This document shows, in pieces, positions 36,531 through 45,825 of a stretch of DNA of 64,000 nt (the first letter of the stretch is position 1; each line of letters opens with the position of its first letter). Position numbers and translations under genes: made by a program. Below the pieces are notes generated by a model that ran no database searches, had not been told where the DNA came from, and saw only the letters and a program-made list of their open reading frames with translations. Location: the NCBI RefSeq assembly GCF_022346945.1, contig NZ_JAKRNI010000010.1, positions 19,874 to 83,873 of the forward strand. The letters are read 5' to 3'. Source of the stretch: Microbacterium sp. ACRRU. GTDB lineage: Bacteria > Actinomycetota > Actinomycetes > Actinomycetales > Microbacteriaceae.

Positions 36531-38615
36531 GTGGCCACCACGACGACGACCCCTTCGCCCGTTCTCCCCTGGCGCAGCGCCGCCTCGATCCCGGTGCGTC
36601 CGATCAAACCGACGCCCTCCCGTGGGGTGGTGACGCCGCGCATCCCGATGGCGCTCCCCCACCCGCAGGTTCCCGGCGGTCGCTTCCGTCCGTCCGCGTT
36701 CGTCGGTGAGGCCGTCCCGTTCACGGTGACCGCCTTCCGCGAGGGGCACGATCGCATCGGCGTGCACGTGCGGCTCTTCTCGCCCTCGGGCGACGAATCC
36801 CTGCACCGCCTGTCGCCTCTCAACGACGGGTTCGACCGCTGGTCGACTCTGATCGCTCCGCTCGAGCAGGGCGTGTGGCGGTTCCGGTTCGAAGCCTTCG
36901 CCGATGACTTCGCGACGTGGAAGCACGCGGCCGACGTCAAGATCGCTGCCGGCGTCGACGCGGCCCTGATGCGCGAGATGGGCGCGCAGCTCTTCGACCG
37001 TGCCCGCGGAGAGAAGAAGCGCCCCGCGAGCGACAAGGATCTCTTGTACGCGGCCGCGCGCACGCTCCGCGACCCCGACACGCACGACGACGTCGCTCTG
37101 GCAGTCGTCCGCGACCCCGACATCGCCGCCTTGTTCGCCGACCGTCCGGTGATGGGGCTCGTCTCGGCCGGCAAGGATGCCGAGCTCCTCGTCGAGCGCG
37201 AGCGCGCCGGTGTCGGAGCCTGGTACGAGTTCTTCCCCCGTTCCGAGGGGGCGTCCCGCGCCGACGACGGCACCGTCGTCAGCGGCACGTTCCGCACGGC
37301 GATCGACCGGCTCCCCGGTGTCGCGGGAATGGGCTTCGACGTGCTCTACCTCCCGCCCATCCACCCGATCGGCGAACGCAACCGCAAAGGACCCAACAAC
37401 ACCCTCGTCACCTCCCCCGGCGACCCCGGCTCCCCGTGGGCGATCGGGGGCCCCGCGGGTGGACACGACACCGTGCACCCCGATCTCGGGACGCTCGAGG
37501 ACTTCCGCGCGTTCGTCGAGGCGGCGCGCACGAACGGCATCGAGGTGGCCCTCGACCTCGCACTGCAGGCCTCACCCGACCACCCCTGGGTCACCGAGCA
37601 CCCCGAGTGGTTCACCACGCTCCCGGACGGGTCGATCGCCTTCGCCGAGAACCCCCCGAAGAAGTACCAGGACATCTACCCGGTCAACTTCGACAACGAT
37701 CCGGAAGGCATCCGGGCGGAGGTGCTGCGCATCGTGCGGCACTGGATCGCGCAGGGCGTCCACATCTTCCGCGTCGACAACCCGCACACCAAGCCCCTGC
37801 AGTTCTGGGAGTGGCTGATCGCGACCGTCAGCGCCGAAGACCCCGACGTGGTGTTTCTGGCCGAGGCCTTCACCCGTCCGGCTCCTCTGCAGGGGCTCGC
37901 GATGGCCGGCTTCCAGCAGAGCTACACCTACTTCACGTGGCGCAACACGAAGGAAGAGCTCGCGGAGTTCCTCGACGGTCTCGCCCACGAGACGGCCGAC
38001 TTCCTGCGGCCGAATCTCTTCGTCAACACCCCCGACATCCTGACCGAGTACCTGCAGTTCGGCGGGCGACCCGCGTACAAGATCCGCGCCGCTCTCGCGG
38101 CGACCGCGGCCCCCACCTACGGCGTGTACGCCGGCTACGAGCTCTACGAGAACGTCGCCCGTCCCGGCTCGGAAGAGAACATCGACAACGAGAAGTACGA
38201 GTACAAGTTCCGCGATTGGACCGGCGCGGAAGCGGCCGGTGACTCGCTCGCCCCGTATCTGCGACGACTCAACGAGATCCGGCGCGATCACCCGGCGTTG
38301 CGACAGCTGCGGAACCTCCACGTGCAGTGGAGCGACGACGACGCCATCCTCGTGTACGCCAAGCACCTGGACGCGGCGCTCTCGCCCACCGGCGTGGCAG
38401 ACACGATCGTCGTGGTCGCGAACGTCGACCCGCACTCGACGCGCGAGACGACCGTGCACCTCGACACCACGATCTGGGGCGTCGAGCCGGGCGCTTCCTA
38501 CGAGGTCGAAGACCTCATCACCGGCCAGGTCTGGACCTGGGCCGACCACAACTTCGTGCGCTTGGACGCATTCGCCGAACCCGTGCACATCCTGCACGTG
38601 AAGGAGTCGCGATGA
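36531..38615 (+). CDS. glgE: Alpha-1,4-glucan:maltose-1-phosphate maltosyltransferase
   Basis: A 694-residue GH13_3 enzyme that lengthens alpha-1,4-glucan using maltose 1-phosphate. Domain N and an insert (residues 20–180) precede the barrel. The nucleophile is Asp416 (FRVDNPHTKP) and the acid/base Glu445 (LAEAFTRP); the 29-residue spacing equals that in Streptomyces GlgE (Asp394, Glu423). NTPDILTEYLQ and EKYEYKFRDW are further GlgE markers. glgB starts within its stop codon. The TreS/Pep2 or GlgM supply of maltose 1-phosphate is not in this window. Confidence 0.96.
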   Translation: MATTTTTPSPVLPWRSAASIPVRPIKPTPSRGVVTPRIPMALPHPQVPGGRFRPSAFVGEAVPFTVTAFREGHDRIGVHVRLFSPSGDESLHRLSPLNDGFDRWSTLIAPLEQGVWRFRFEAFADDFATWKHAADVKIAAGVDAALMREMGAQLFDRARGEKKRPASDKDLLYAAARTLRDPDTHDDVALAVVRDPDIAALFADRPVMGLVSAGKDAELLVERERAGVGAWYEFFPRSEGASRADDGTVVSGTFRTAIDRLPGVAGMGFDVLYLPPIHPIGERNRKGPNNTLVTSPGDPGSPWAIGGPAGGHDTVHPDLGTLEDFRAFVEAARTNGIEVALDLALQASPDHPWVTEHPEWFTTLPDGSIAFAENPPKKYQDIYPVNFDNDPEGIRAEVLRIVRHWIAQGVHIFRVDNPHTKPLQFWEWLIATVSAEDPDVVFLAEAFTRPAPLQGLAMAGFQQSYTYFTWRNTKEELAEFLDGLAHETADFLRPNLFVNTPDILTEYLQFGGRPAYKIRAALAATAAPTYGVYAGYELYENVARPGSEENIDNEKYEYKFRDWTGAEAAGDSLAPYLRRLNEIRRDHPALRQLRNLHVQWSDDDAILVYAKHLDAALSPTGVADTIVVVANVDPHSTRETTVHLDTTIWGVEPGASYEVEDLITGQVWTWADHNFVRLDAFAEPVHILHVKESR

Positions 38616-40750
38616 CCTCTCTTCCCCCCGAACTCCTGGATGCCGTCGCCCACGGCGCTCACCACGACCCTCACAGCGTGCTCGGCGTGCACCAGAGCGC
38701 CGACGGCTGGGTCATCCGTACCCGGCGCCCCCTCGCACGGGAGGTCGTCGCCGAGCTCGCGGACGGCTCGACGGTCGAGCTGAGCCACACCCGCGCGGGC
38801 ATCTGGGAGGCCGTGCACACCGCAGCCCCCGGGTCCTACCGCGTGCGCGCCACCTACGACGGCGGTGGCGAACACGTCGCCGACGACCCCTACCGCCACG
38901 TGCCCTCACTCGGCGAACTCGACCTGCACCTGATCTCGGAGGGACGCCACGAAGAGTTGTGGCGCGTTCTCGGCGCCCACCTCCGCGAGCTCGACGGCTC
39001 GACGGGAACGGCGTTCACCGTATGGGCGCCGGATGCCCGCGCGGTTCGCGTGATCGGCGACTTCAACGGGTGGGACGGCAGCGGCAGCGCCATGCGCTCG
39101 ATGGGCGGCAGCGGTGTCTGGGAACTCTTCCTCCCCGGTGTCGATGTCGGCGCCCGCTACAAGTTCGAGATCCTCACGCGCGCGGGAGCGTGGATCCAGA
39201 AGGCCGATCCCATGGCCCGACTGGCGGAGACGCCCCCCGCCACCGCGTCGGTCGTGACCGAATCGGACTACCACTGGGGCGACGATGCGTGGGTCGACGA
39301 GCGTTCGCGCACGGCCCCGATCGACCGGCCCATGTCGATCTACGAATTGCACCTCGGTTCGTGGCGCCCCGGGCTGTCCTACCGCGACGCGGCCGACGAG
39401 ATCATCGAGTACGTGACGGCGCAGGGATTCACCCACGTGGAATTCCTCCCCCTCGCGGAGCACCCGTTCGGCGGCTCGTGGGGATACCAGGTGTCGGGCT
39501 ACTACGCGCCGACCAGTCGGTTCGGCGACCCCGACGACCTGCGGTACCTGATCGACCGCCTCCACCAGGCCGGGATCGGCGTGATCATGGACTGGGTTCC
39601 CGGCCACTTCCCCAAGGACGACTTCGCCCTCGCCCGTTTCGACGGCGAGGCGCTCTACGAGCACCCCGACCCGCGACGCGGCGAGCACAAGGACTGGGGA
39701 ACGCTCATCTTCGACTACGGCCGCAACGAGGTGCGCAACTTCCTCGTCGCCAACGCGCTGTACTGGTTCGAGGAGTTCCACGTCGACGGACTGCGTGTGG
39801 ATGCCGTGGCATCCATGCTCTACCTGGACTACTCCCGCAACGAGGGCGAGTGGGCGCCGAACCAGTTCGGCGGTCGCGAGAATCTCGAGGCGATCCGCTT
39901 CCTCCAGGAGGTCAACGCCACCGCCTACAAGCGCTACCCCGGCATCGCGATGATCGCCGAGGAGTCCACCAGCTTCCCCGGCGTGACCGCGCCCACTGCG
40001 CACGCGGGTCTGGGCTTCGGCTTCAAGTGGAACATGGGCTGGATGAACGACTCGCTGCAGTACATCGGGCGCGATCCCATGTTCCGCTCGCACCACGAAG
40101 GCGAACTGTCGTTCTCCTTCGTCTATGCGTTCAGCGAGAACTTCATCCTCCCGATCAGCCACGACGAGGTCGTCCACGGCAAGGGCAGCCTGTTCGGACG
40201 CATGCCGGGCGACCATTGGCAGAAGCTGGCGAACATGCGCGCCTTCCTCGCCTACATGTGGGGGCACCCGGGCAAGCAGCTGCTGTTCATGGGGCAGGAG
40301 TTCGGGCAGATGTCCGAGTGGTCCGAGTCGCGCGGCCTGGACTGGTGGATGCTCGACCAACCGTCGCATGCACAGCTGCACTCTTTCGTCGCGGAGCTCA
40401 ACCGTGTCTACCGCGAGCACGCTCCGCTGTGGTCGCGCGACCATGACGGCGCGGCGTTCTCGCGCTTGGGCGCCCCGGCGTGGAACCCGAATGTTCTGGC
40501 CTTCGCCCGGCGCGACCATCACGGCAACACGATTGCCGTCGTGTGCAACTTCTCGGGCGTTCCGCTCGGCGACTTCCCCCTGGATCTGCCCGAGGCCGGC
40601 ACATGGACCGAGGTGCTGAACAGCGACGCGGCGGCCTTCGGTGGATCGGGGCAGGGCAACCTCGGCTCCGTCACGACCGACGCGCGCGGAAGCGCCGTCC
40701 TGACCGTCCCGCCGCTCGGCGTGCTCTGGCTGCACCACCGCGCCGGCTGA
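38612..40750 (+). CDS. glgB: 1,4-alpha-glucan branching enzyme
   Basis: A 712-residue GH13_9 enzyme introducing alpha-1,6 branches. Two N-terminal beta domains (N1 about 10–100; CBM48 about 105–215, with FTVWAPDARAVRVIGDFNGW) precede the barrel. Nucleophile Asp397 (LRVDAVASMLY) and acid/base Glu450 (MIAEESTSFPG) are 53 residues apart, as in E. coli (405/458). ATG at 38612 overlaps the glgE stop by 4 nt. Together with GlgE it builds branched alpha-glucan. Confidence 0.97.
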   Translation: MTSLPPELLDAVAHGAHHDPHSVLGVHQSADGWVIRTRRPLAREVVAELADGSTVELSHTRAGIWEAVHTAAPGSYRVRATYDGGGEHVADDPYRHVPSLGELDLHLISEGRHEELWRVLGAHLRELDGSTGTAFTVWAPDARAVRVIGDFNGWDGSGSAMRSMGGSGVWELFLPGVDVGARYKFEILTRAGAWIQKADPMARLAETPPATASVVTESDYHWGDDAWVDERSRTAPIDRPMSIYELHLGSWRPGLSYRDAADEIIEYVTAQGFTHVEFLPLAEHPFGGSWGYQVSGYYAPTSRFGDPDDLRYLIDRLHQAGIGVIMDWVPGHFPKDDFALARFDGEALYEHPDPRRGEHKDWGTLIFDYGRNEVRNFLVANALYWFEEFHVDGLRVDAVASMLYLDYSRNEGEWAPNQFGGRENLEAIRFLQEVNATAYKRYPGIAMIAEESTSFPGVTAPTAHAGLGFGFKWNMGWMNDSLQYIGRDPMFRSHHEGELSFSFVYAFSENFILPISHDEVVHGKGSLFGRMPGDHWQKLANMRAFLAYMWGHPGKQLLFMGQEFGQMSEWSESRGLDWWMLDQPSHAQLHSFVAELNRVYREHAPLWSRDHDGAAFSRLGAPAWNPNVLAFARRDHHGNTIAVVCNFSGVPLGDFPLDLPEAGTWTEVLNSDAAAFGGSGQGNLGSVTTDARGSAVLTVPPLGVLWLHHRAG

Positions 40751-40765
40751 CGACCCGGTGAACCA

Positions 40766-40795
40766 CGAAGGCCCCGTCCGCGGACGGGGCCTTCG
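40766..40795. terminator. Bidirectional terminator after glgB
   Basis: Perfect 30-nt palindrome CGAAGGCCCCGTCCG plus its complement, 15 nt after the glgB stop, followed by tcaat; the convergent thioredoxin-TPR gene ends at 40808. Confidence 0.75.
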
Positions 40796-40807
40796 TCAAT
40801 CCAGGGA

Positions 40808-41755
40808 TCAGAAGAGCAGGGATGCCAGGCGCGATCGCGCGCGGATCACCCGAGCGTCCTCGTCGCCGACGAGACCGAACAGCTCGAGAAGCCGCTCCCG
40901 GACGGGGGCACGCTCGTCCGACGGCAGAGCCGCGAAGAGGTCGAGCAGTCGCTCGAAAGCGTCGTCCACGTGCCCACCCGCGACGTCGAGGTCGGCCACC
41001 ACGAACTGCGCGTCCGGGTCGGTCGGGGCCGCCGCTGCCGCGGCCCGGGCGGCGTGGAGATCGACGCCCTGCACACGGTCGAGCAAGCGGACCTGGCCCA
41101 GGCCCGCGCGCGCGTCGGCATCGCGGGGGTTCTCCGCGAGAGCACGCTCGTAGGCCGCGATCGCGCGAGGGTAGTCGCCCTCCTCGATCGCGGCGAACGC
41201 CTCCGCGTGGAGCGGCGGCAGGGGCTGCTCCGCCGGCTCGTCCGCCGGCTGCTCGGCGCCCTCGACGGGGACCGTTCCGGTCACGCCATGCTGGGCCGCG
41301 AGCTGGAGGAGCTGCGCGAACACCTCGCGCACCTGCTGCTCCGGCACAGCGCCGGTGAACAGCGGCACCGGTTGCCCGGCGACGAGCGCGACCACCATCG
41401 GGATGGACTGCGCACGGAAGCCCTGCGCGAGCTGCGGATTGGCGTCGACATCGACCTTGGCGAGTACGACCTTGCCGGCGAGCTCGACGACGACCTTCTC
41501 GAGCACCGGGCTGAGCTGCTTGCACGGACCGCACCACTCGGCCCACAGGTCGACCACGACGGGAACACTGCGCGAGAGTTCCAGCACCTGCCCGAACGAC
41601 GCGTCCGTGACGTCGAAGACGAGCGACGAGGAGGATGCGCCAGAGTCGGTCGGCGCCGAAGCCTCGCCCGTCGCGGCCGGAGGCTGCGGACGGTTGCGCA
41701 ACGACGACAGATCGACCGCGCCGCGCAGGACGGAACCGGGGGTGGGAGTGCTCAC
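40808..41755 (-). CDS. Thioredoxin-domain protein with TPR tail (YbbN/CnoX-like)
   Basis: A 315-residue protein: about 40 disordered N-terminal residues, a thioredoxin fold with active-site Cys75-Gly-Pro-Cys78 (WAEWCGPCKQ), then an acidic linker and tetratricopeptide repeats (AFAAIEEGDYPRAIAAYERAL, and the pattern around LFAALPSDE). This matches YbbN/CnoX holdases that protect proteins under chlorine or heat stress, though E. coli CnoX has SXXC; here both cysteines remain, so redox activity is expected. GTG at 41755 overlaps the stop of the upstream membrane protein by 4 nt. Confidence 0.88.
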   Translation of the reverse strand: MSTPTPGSVLRGAVDLSSLRNRPQPPAATGEASAPTDSGASSSSLVFDVTDASFGQVLELSRSVPVVVDLWAEWCGPCKQLSPVLEKVVVELAGKVVLAKVDVDANPQLAQGFRAQSIPMVVALVAGQPVPLFTGAVPEQQVREVFAQLLQLAAQHGVTGTVPVEGAEQPADEPAEQPLPPLHAEAFAAIEEGDYPRAIAAYERALAENPRDADARAGLGQVRLLDRVQGVDLHAARAAAAAAPTDPDAQFVVADLDVAGGHVDDAFERLLDLFAALPSDERAPVRERLLELFGLVGDEDARVIRARSRLASLLF

Positions 41756-43554
41756 GGGGACACCTTCGCTTCGAGGAGGCTGGAACGGTAGCCGAGGAGC
41801 CGGATCTTGTCATCCGATCCCTGGCTGGGCACGTAGAAGAAGATCTGGTCGGTATAGGTGGTGGTGAAGCCGGTCGCCGACTGGTCGACACCGGTGAGTG
41901 CCTTCACCGCGGGGTTGTTGTCGAGCTTGATGACGGCATCCGCGTTGGTGGGCTTGGCGGTGTCGCTCTCGTAGACGTTGACGGCGACGATCGCGCCCGT
42001 GTCCAGGGTCGCCAGGGCGATCGGCTCCGCGGGTCCCGCGGTCGCGGAGAAGCTGATCTCGGCCGTGCCTTGCCCCGTCTGGTTGAGCTCGTCGGTGCGC
42101 TTGCGCTTGTTGTCTTCGATCGCCGGCAGGAGCAGGTCGTTTGCGGTGTCGAACGCTCCCCAGGACGGACTGTTCTGCCCGTTGTTGATGAGGTCGGCGT
42201 AAGCCGCGGCGACCTGGTCCGGAGGCATCACGAGGAAGGAGGAGTCCGGCGGCACCTGCGTCGCGCCGACGTAGGGCGCGGCCAACTCCGGAAGATTGGT
42301 GGAGGCCTCCAGGTTGCCGATGAACGAGACCCGGTAATCCGCCCACGGGTCTTCCTGCGTCATCATCATGATGGAGGTTGTCGGCGCGTCTGTCTCGGCA
42401 GACTCGACGACCATCATCACCGTGCGCGGCCACGTGCCGGTCGTCTGCGGCAGGATGATCTGCGCCGGCTCGGCCGGGATCGCGGGGAGCGCGGGCCGAT
42501 CCGGCAGCGCCGCACGAAGCGTGTAATTGGTCTGTCGCTCAGCGAGGGCGGGGCCTGCGAGTCGCGTCTCGGCCACAGCGGCATCCAACGACGAATCGGC
42601 CTCCGCGACGGTCGTCGCGATGCGCGAGACGATGCGTTCGGCCTGGTTCTCCGTCACGGCAGGCGGGAACTGCCCCTCGGGCACGATGACTGACGGTGTC
42701 GGACTCGGCGTCTCGCTGGCGCCGAACTGCGGCCACGCGTCCGCCGAGCAGCCCGCGAACAGAGCCGCAGAGAGCCCGAGCGCCGGCACGGCGACGAGCG
42801 CCCGGCGCCCGGGACCGAGAGCTCCGCGGCCTCGGCGGGCGGGCGACGCGCTGATCACGCCCTTCTCCGCCGCATCGGCGTCGGCGATCGAGATCGGCTC
42901 GGTCACGGGAAGCGGCAGTCCCTTGCGCCGGGGGCGCCGCGAACGGCGGACGTGCCGGATGCCGAGGATGTACAGCACGATGCCGGCGAGGAGGGCGATG
43001 GCGCCGCCCGCGATCAGGGGTCCTGCCCACGGCGTCGCGTTGTCGATCGGCCAGGTGACGGTGATGTTGGAGGGCGCGGGTGCGATGCCGTCGCTCGCGA
43101 CGAGGACGCTCATGTCCGCGGGAAGCTGCAGGGTCGTGCTGAGCGAACTGGTCTGCTGGTACTCGTCGAGCCAGAGGTCCGAGCCGACGGGTGTGCGCGT
43201 GCCCGCCGCCTCGGTGGCGGCGGTGTCGGCCGAGGCGGGCACGAGGGCGGTTTGCACGGCGTCCTCGGCGCCGAGGGTCACCGCGGTGTAGGGGACGTCG
43301 GCGAGCCACGCCTGCATGTCGGTGGTGCGGCCATACGAGACGAAGACCTCGCCGTCGCCCTCGACCCGCAGAGACTGCGCGCCGGGGAGGCTTCCGAGCA
43401 CGGCCCCATCGATGAGCGTGTACGCCGTCGCGCCGTCCGTCTGAATCGACTCGGTCGCCTCGGACGGTCCTTGGAAGACGGTGCGCTGAGCGATGCCCGC
43501 GCCGATCATGGCGGCGGCGATGACGAACGCCACCACGGCCCAGACGAATCTCAC
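41752..43554 (-). CDS. Large two-part membrane protein with internal lipobox-like segment
   Basis: A 600-residue protein of unknown function. An N-terminal helix (FVWAVVAFVIAAAMIGAGIA), an extracytoplasmic domain of about 150 residues and a second helix (GPLIAGGAIALLAGIVLYILGI) are followed by a basic stretch, then a third hydrophobic segment ending L-F-A-G-C-S, and a large Pro/Ser-rich C-terminal domain. The last part looks like a complete lipoprotein fused onto a membrane protein. GTG at 43554 gives the cleanest N-terminus; GTG codons at 43563 and 43572 and ATG at 43566 are alternatives. TAGTCT near 43612 may be its -10. Confidence 0.7.
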   Translation of the reverse strand: MRFVWAVVAFVIAAAMIGAGIAQRTVFQGPSEATESIQTDGATAYTLIDGAVLGSLPGAQSLRVEGDGEVFVSYGRTTDMQAWLADVPYTAVTLGAEDAVQTALVPASADTAATEAAGTRTPVGSDLWLDEYQQTSSLSTTLQLPADMSVLVASDGIAPAPSNITVTWPIDNATPWAGPLIAGGAIALLAGIVLYILGIRHVRRSRRPRRKGLPLPVTEPISIADADAAEKGVISASPARRGRGALGPGRRALVAVPALGLSAALFAGCSADAWPQFGASETPSPTPSVIVPEGQFPPAVTENQAERIVSRIATTVAEADSSLDAAVAETRLAGPALAERQTNYTLRAALPDRPALPAIPAEPAQIILPQTTGTWPRTVMMVVESAETDAPTTSIMMMTQEDPWADYRVSFIGNLEASTNLPELAAPYVGATQVPPDSSFLVMPPDQVAAAYADLINNGQNSPSWGAFDTANDLLLPAIEDNKRKRTDELNQTGQGTAEISFSATAGPAEPIALATLDTGAIVAVNVYESDTAKPTNADAVIKLDNNPAVKALTGVDQSATGFTTTYTDQIFFYVPSQGSDDKIRLLGYRSSLLEAKVSP

Positions 43555-43728
43555 GCTACACACCATCCCCACCGGCGACTCGGGCGGCCACCGAAGAATC
43601 GACGTTTCAGACTAGCCGAGGCCGGCTGAAAGTTCGCGGCGAGGCACGGCGGTCCCATCCGGACACGATGCGCTCAGTATCCTTTCGAGAGAGGCGCGCA
43701 CGCGTCTTCGAGGCAGGAGTCGCTGGCG

Positions 43729-44805
43729 ATGAAGATCCACAACCCTTTCCGAGTCGCACTGCTCGCGACCCTGGGCGTCGGCGTTGGTCTGCTCCTGATC
43801 GGGAGTGTGCAGAACCTCTCCACGATCCTGCTGTACGTCGGAACCGCCCTGTTCCTCTCGCTCGGTCTCGACCCCGTGGTGTCGTTCCTCGAGCGCCGGG
43901 GACTTCCTCGCTGGGCTGCCGTGTTGCTCACGATCCTCGGGGTGCTCGGGATCTTCGCGGGCATCATCCTCATGGTGGTTCCGATCATCGTCAGCCAGAT
44001 CACGCAGCTCGTGACCCAGATCGAGCAGCTCCTGCAGCCGGGACGCTGGAACGAGATCGTCGCCAATGTGCAGGACTGGGCGACGACGACCTTCCCGTGG
44101 CTGCGCATCGACGAGGTCTGGGCAGGGGTGCAGAACTGGTTCACGACCCTCGATGTCGGTTCGATCTCGACGATGGTCGGCAACAGCCTGCTCACCATCG
44201 GTGGCGCGGTGGCCGCGGGCATCGGCGGCGCGTTCATCGTACTGATCCTGACGATCTACTTCACCGCGTCGACGCCGTCGCTGAAGTCGGCCGTCTACCA
44301 GTTGGTGCCGGCGTCCCGTCGTGCCCGCTTCATCGAACTCGCGGAGAAGATCACCGATTCCGTCGGCTACTACGTCATGGGGCAGGTCAGCCTCGGCGTC
44401 ATCAACGGCATCCTGAGCGCGATCTTCCTGTCGATCATCGGCGCTCCGTTCCCCGCGGTGCTCGCCGTGATCGCCTTCTTCTTCTCCCTCATCCCGCTCG
44501 TGGGCACGCTCACCGGTTCGACGATCATCGTGCTCACCTGCCTCATCCCGGGCCTCGGGACGCCGACGTGGGCGATCTTCGCCGCGGCGATCTACTACCT
44601 CGTCTACATGCAGATCGAGGCGTACGTCATCTCGCCCCGCATCATGAACCGTGCCGTCTCGGTGCCGGGCTCGGTCGTCGTCATCTCCGCCCTCGCCGGC
44701 GGCGCGCTGTTGAACCTGCTCGGCGCGCTCATCGCCATCCCCGTGGCGGCGAGCATCCTGATCATCTACCGCGAGGTGATCATCCCGCGCCAGAACGAGC
44801 GCTGA
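43729..44805 (+). CDS. AI-2E family transporter
   Basis: A 358-residue membrane protein of the TqsA/PerM superfamily with about eight helices. The paired N-terminal helices, the long amphipathic soluble segment (residues 95–140) and the C-terminal blocks PFPAVLAVIAFFFSLIPLVGTL and NLLGALIAIPVAASILI are typical. Members export small molecules or act in Na+/H+ exchange; substrate here unknown. AGGAG lies 10 nt before the ATG, and TATCCT at 43678–43683 is a likely -10, giving a leader of about 40 nt. Its stop lies 3 nt from that of the convergent hydrolase. Confidence 0.9.
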   Translation: MKIHNPFRVALLATLGVGVGLLLIGSVQNLSTILLYVGTALFLSLGLDPVVSFLERRGLPRWAAVLLTILGVLGIFAGIILMVVPIIVSQITQLVTQIEQLLQPGRWNEIVANVQDWATTTFPWLRIDEVWAGVQNWFTTLDVGSISTMVGNSLLTIGGAVAAGIGGAFIVLILTIYFTASTPSLKSAVYQLVPASRRARFIELAEKITDSVGYYVMGQVSLGVINGILSAIFLSIIGAPFPAVLAVIAFFFSLIPLVGTLTGSTIIVLTCLIPGLGTPTWAIFAAAIYYLVYMQIEAYVISPRIMNRAVSVPGSVVVISALAGGALLNLLGALIAIPVAASILIIYREVIIPRQNER

Positions 44806-44808
44806 GAC

Positions 44809-45531
44809 TCAGCCTTCGACGGGACCTTCCCACTCGACGGGGAGCGGGAGTGCGTCGGGGTTCACCGCCGCGACGATCTCGGTGAGGACACGACGAGTCT
44901 GGTTCTCGCCGACCCAGAGGTGCTTGCCCCCCTCGACGGCGATGAGCTGCGCGTGCGGCACCGAGGAGAAGCGCTCACGCGCCTCGTCGGGACGCAGGTA
45001 GTCGTCGAACTCCGGCACGAGCACCACCATGCGGCGCGAGTCCCCCGCCCAGGCGGCGACCTCCTCCGCCGTCGCCCGATGCAGCGGCGGCGAAAGCAGG
45101 ATCACACCCTCGATGTCGTGGTCGCGGCCGTACTTCAGCGCCAGCTCCGTACCGAAAGACCACCCCACCAGCCACGGACGCGGAAGCCCGCGTTCACGGA
45201 CGAAGTCGATCGCAGCGGCCACGTCGAAGACCTCGGACGCTCCCCCGTCGAACGCTCCCTCGCTCGTGCCGCGCGGTGACGTCGTTCCCCGGGTGTTGAA
45301 GCGCAGAACCGCCAGGTCCGCCAGCGCCGGCAACCGCCCCGCCGCCTTGCGCAGGATGTGGGAGTCCATGAAACCACCGGCTGTCGGCAGCGGATGCAAC
45401 GTCACGAGCGTCGCCACGGGAGCGGTGCGCTCGGGAAGAGCGAGCTCGCCGACGAGCGTCAAACCGTCGACGGTCGTCAACGCCACATCCTCGCGATGAG
45501 CGGGCAGCAGCATCGGTCCGCGTATCTCCAT
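44809..45531 (-). CDS. Alpha/beta-hydrolase family protein
   Basis: A 240-residue alpha/beta hydrolase. LVTLHPLPTAGGFMDSHILRKAAGRL and AVLRFNTRGTTSPRGTSEG match the YfbR/DeoC-like 'CC short-chain' family fold start, the nucleophile elbow is GWSFGTEL (Ser) and the C-terminal His lies in EGGKHLWVGE. Substrate unknown; probably an esterase-like enzyme. ATG at 45531 overlaps the stop of the zinc-ribbon-like gene (ATGA). Confidence 0.82.
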   Translation of the reverse strand: MEIRGPMLLPAHREDVALTTVDGLTLVGELALPERTAPVATLVTLHPLPTAGGFMDSHILRKAAGRLPALADLAVLRFNTRGTTSPRGTSEGAFDGGASEVFDVAAAIDFVRERGLPRPWLVGWSFGTELALKYGRDHDIEGVILLSPPLHRATAEEVAAWAGDSRRMVVLVPEFDDYLRPDEARERFSSVPHAQLIAVEGGKHLWVGENQTRRVLTEIVAAVNPDALPLPVEWEGPVEG

Positions 45532-45818
45532 CAGGCGATCCTCCAACAGTGGGTGTGCCAATGGCGGCGGGCAGCCAGATCGGCCGAATCTCCGAGAACA
45601 CCGTCCGCCCGCCAGACGACGACATGGGCGACGCCGACGTCGACCGTCCGCCCGCAGCCAGGGCACACGTACGGCTTCTGTGCCTGCGGCGCCGAGATGG
45701 GCTGCACGGTCCACTCGACTCCGCGCTTGACCTCGGTACGTTTCCAGCCGGCGATCAAACGATCGAGGGAGACATTGGCACGCTCGCTCGACGTCCGACG
45801 CTTGCGGGAACGGGGCAC
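45531..45818 (-). CDS. Small zinc-binding-type protein
   Basis: A 95-residue protein. It has a basic N-terminus (PRSRKRRTSSERANVS), followed by ERANVSLDRLIAGWKRTEVKRGVEW and then a cysteine/histidine set: CPGC in YVCPGCGRTVD, and a His-x-His-Cys near the end (HTHCWR). This suggests a zinc ribbon closed by the C-terminal HTHC. Often labelled ATP/GTP-binding protein in related genomes without a P-loop, so the function is unknown. GTG at 45818 lies 7 nt after the transglycosylase stop. Confidence 0.72.
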   Translation of the reverse strand: MPRSRKRRTSSERANVSLDRLIAGWKRTEVKRGVEWTVQPISAPQAQKPYVCPGCGRTVDVGVAHVVVWRADGVLGDSADLAARRHWHTHCWRIA

Positions 45819-45825
45819 GGACCCG

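Noticed and set aside
34347..37478. 1043-codon minus-strand open frame across glgX and glgE
   Set aside because: Shadow frame caused by high GC at third positions of the sense genes.
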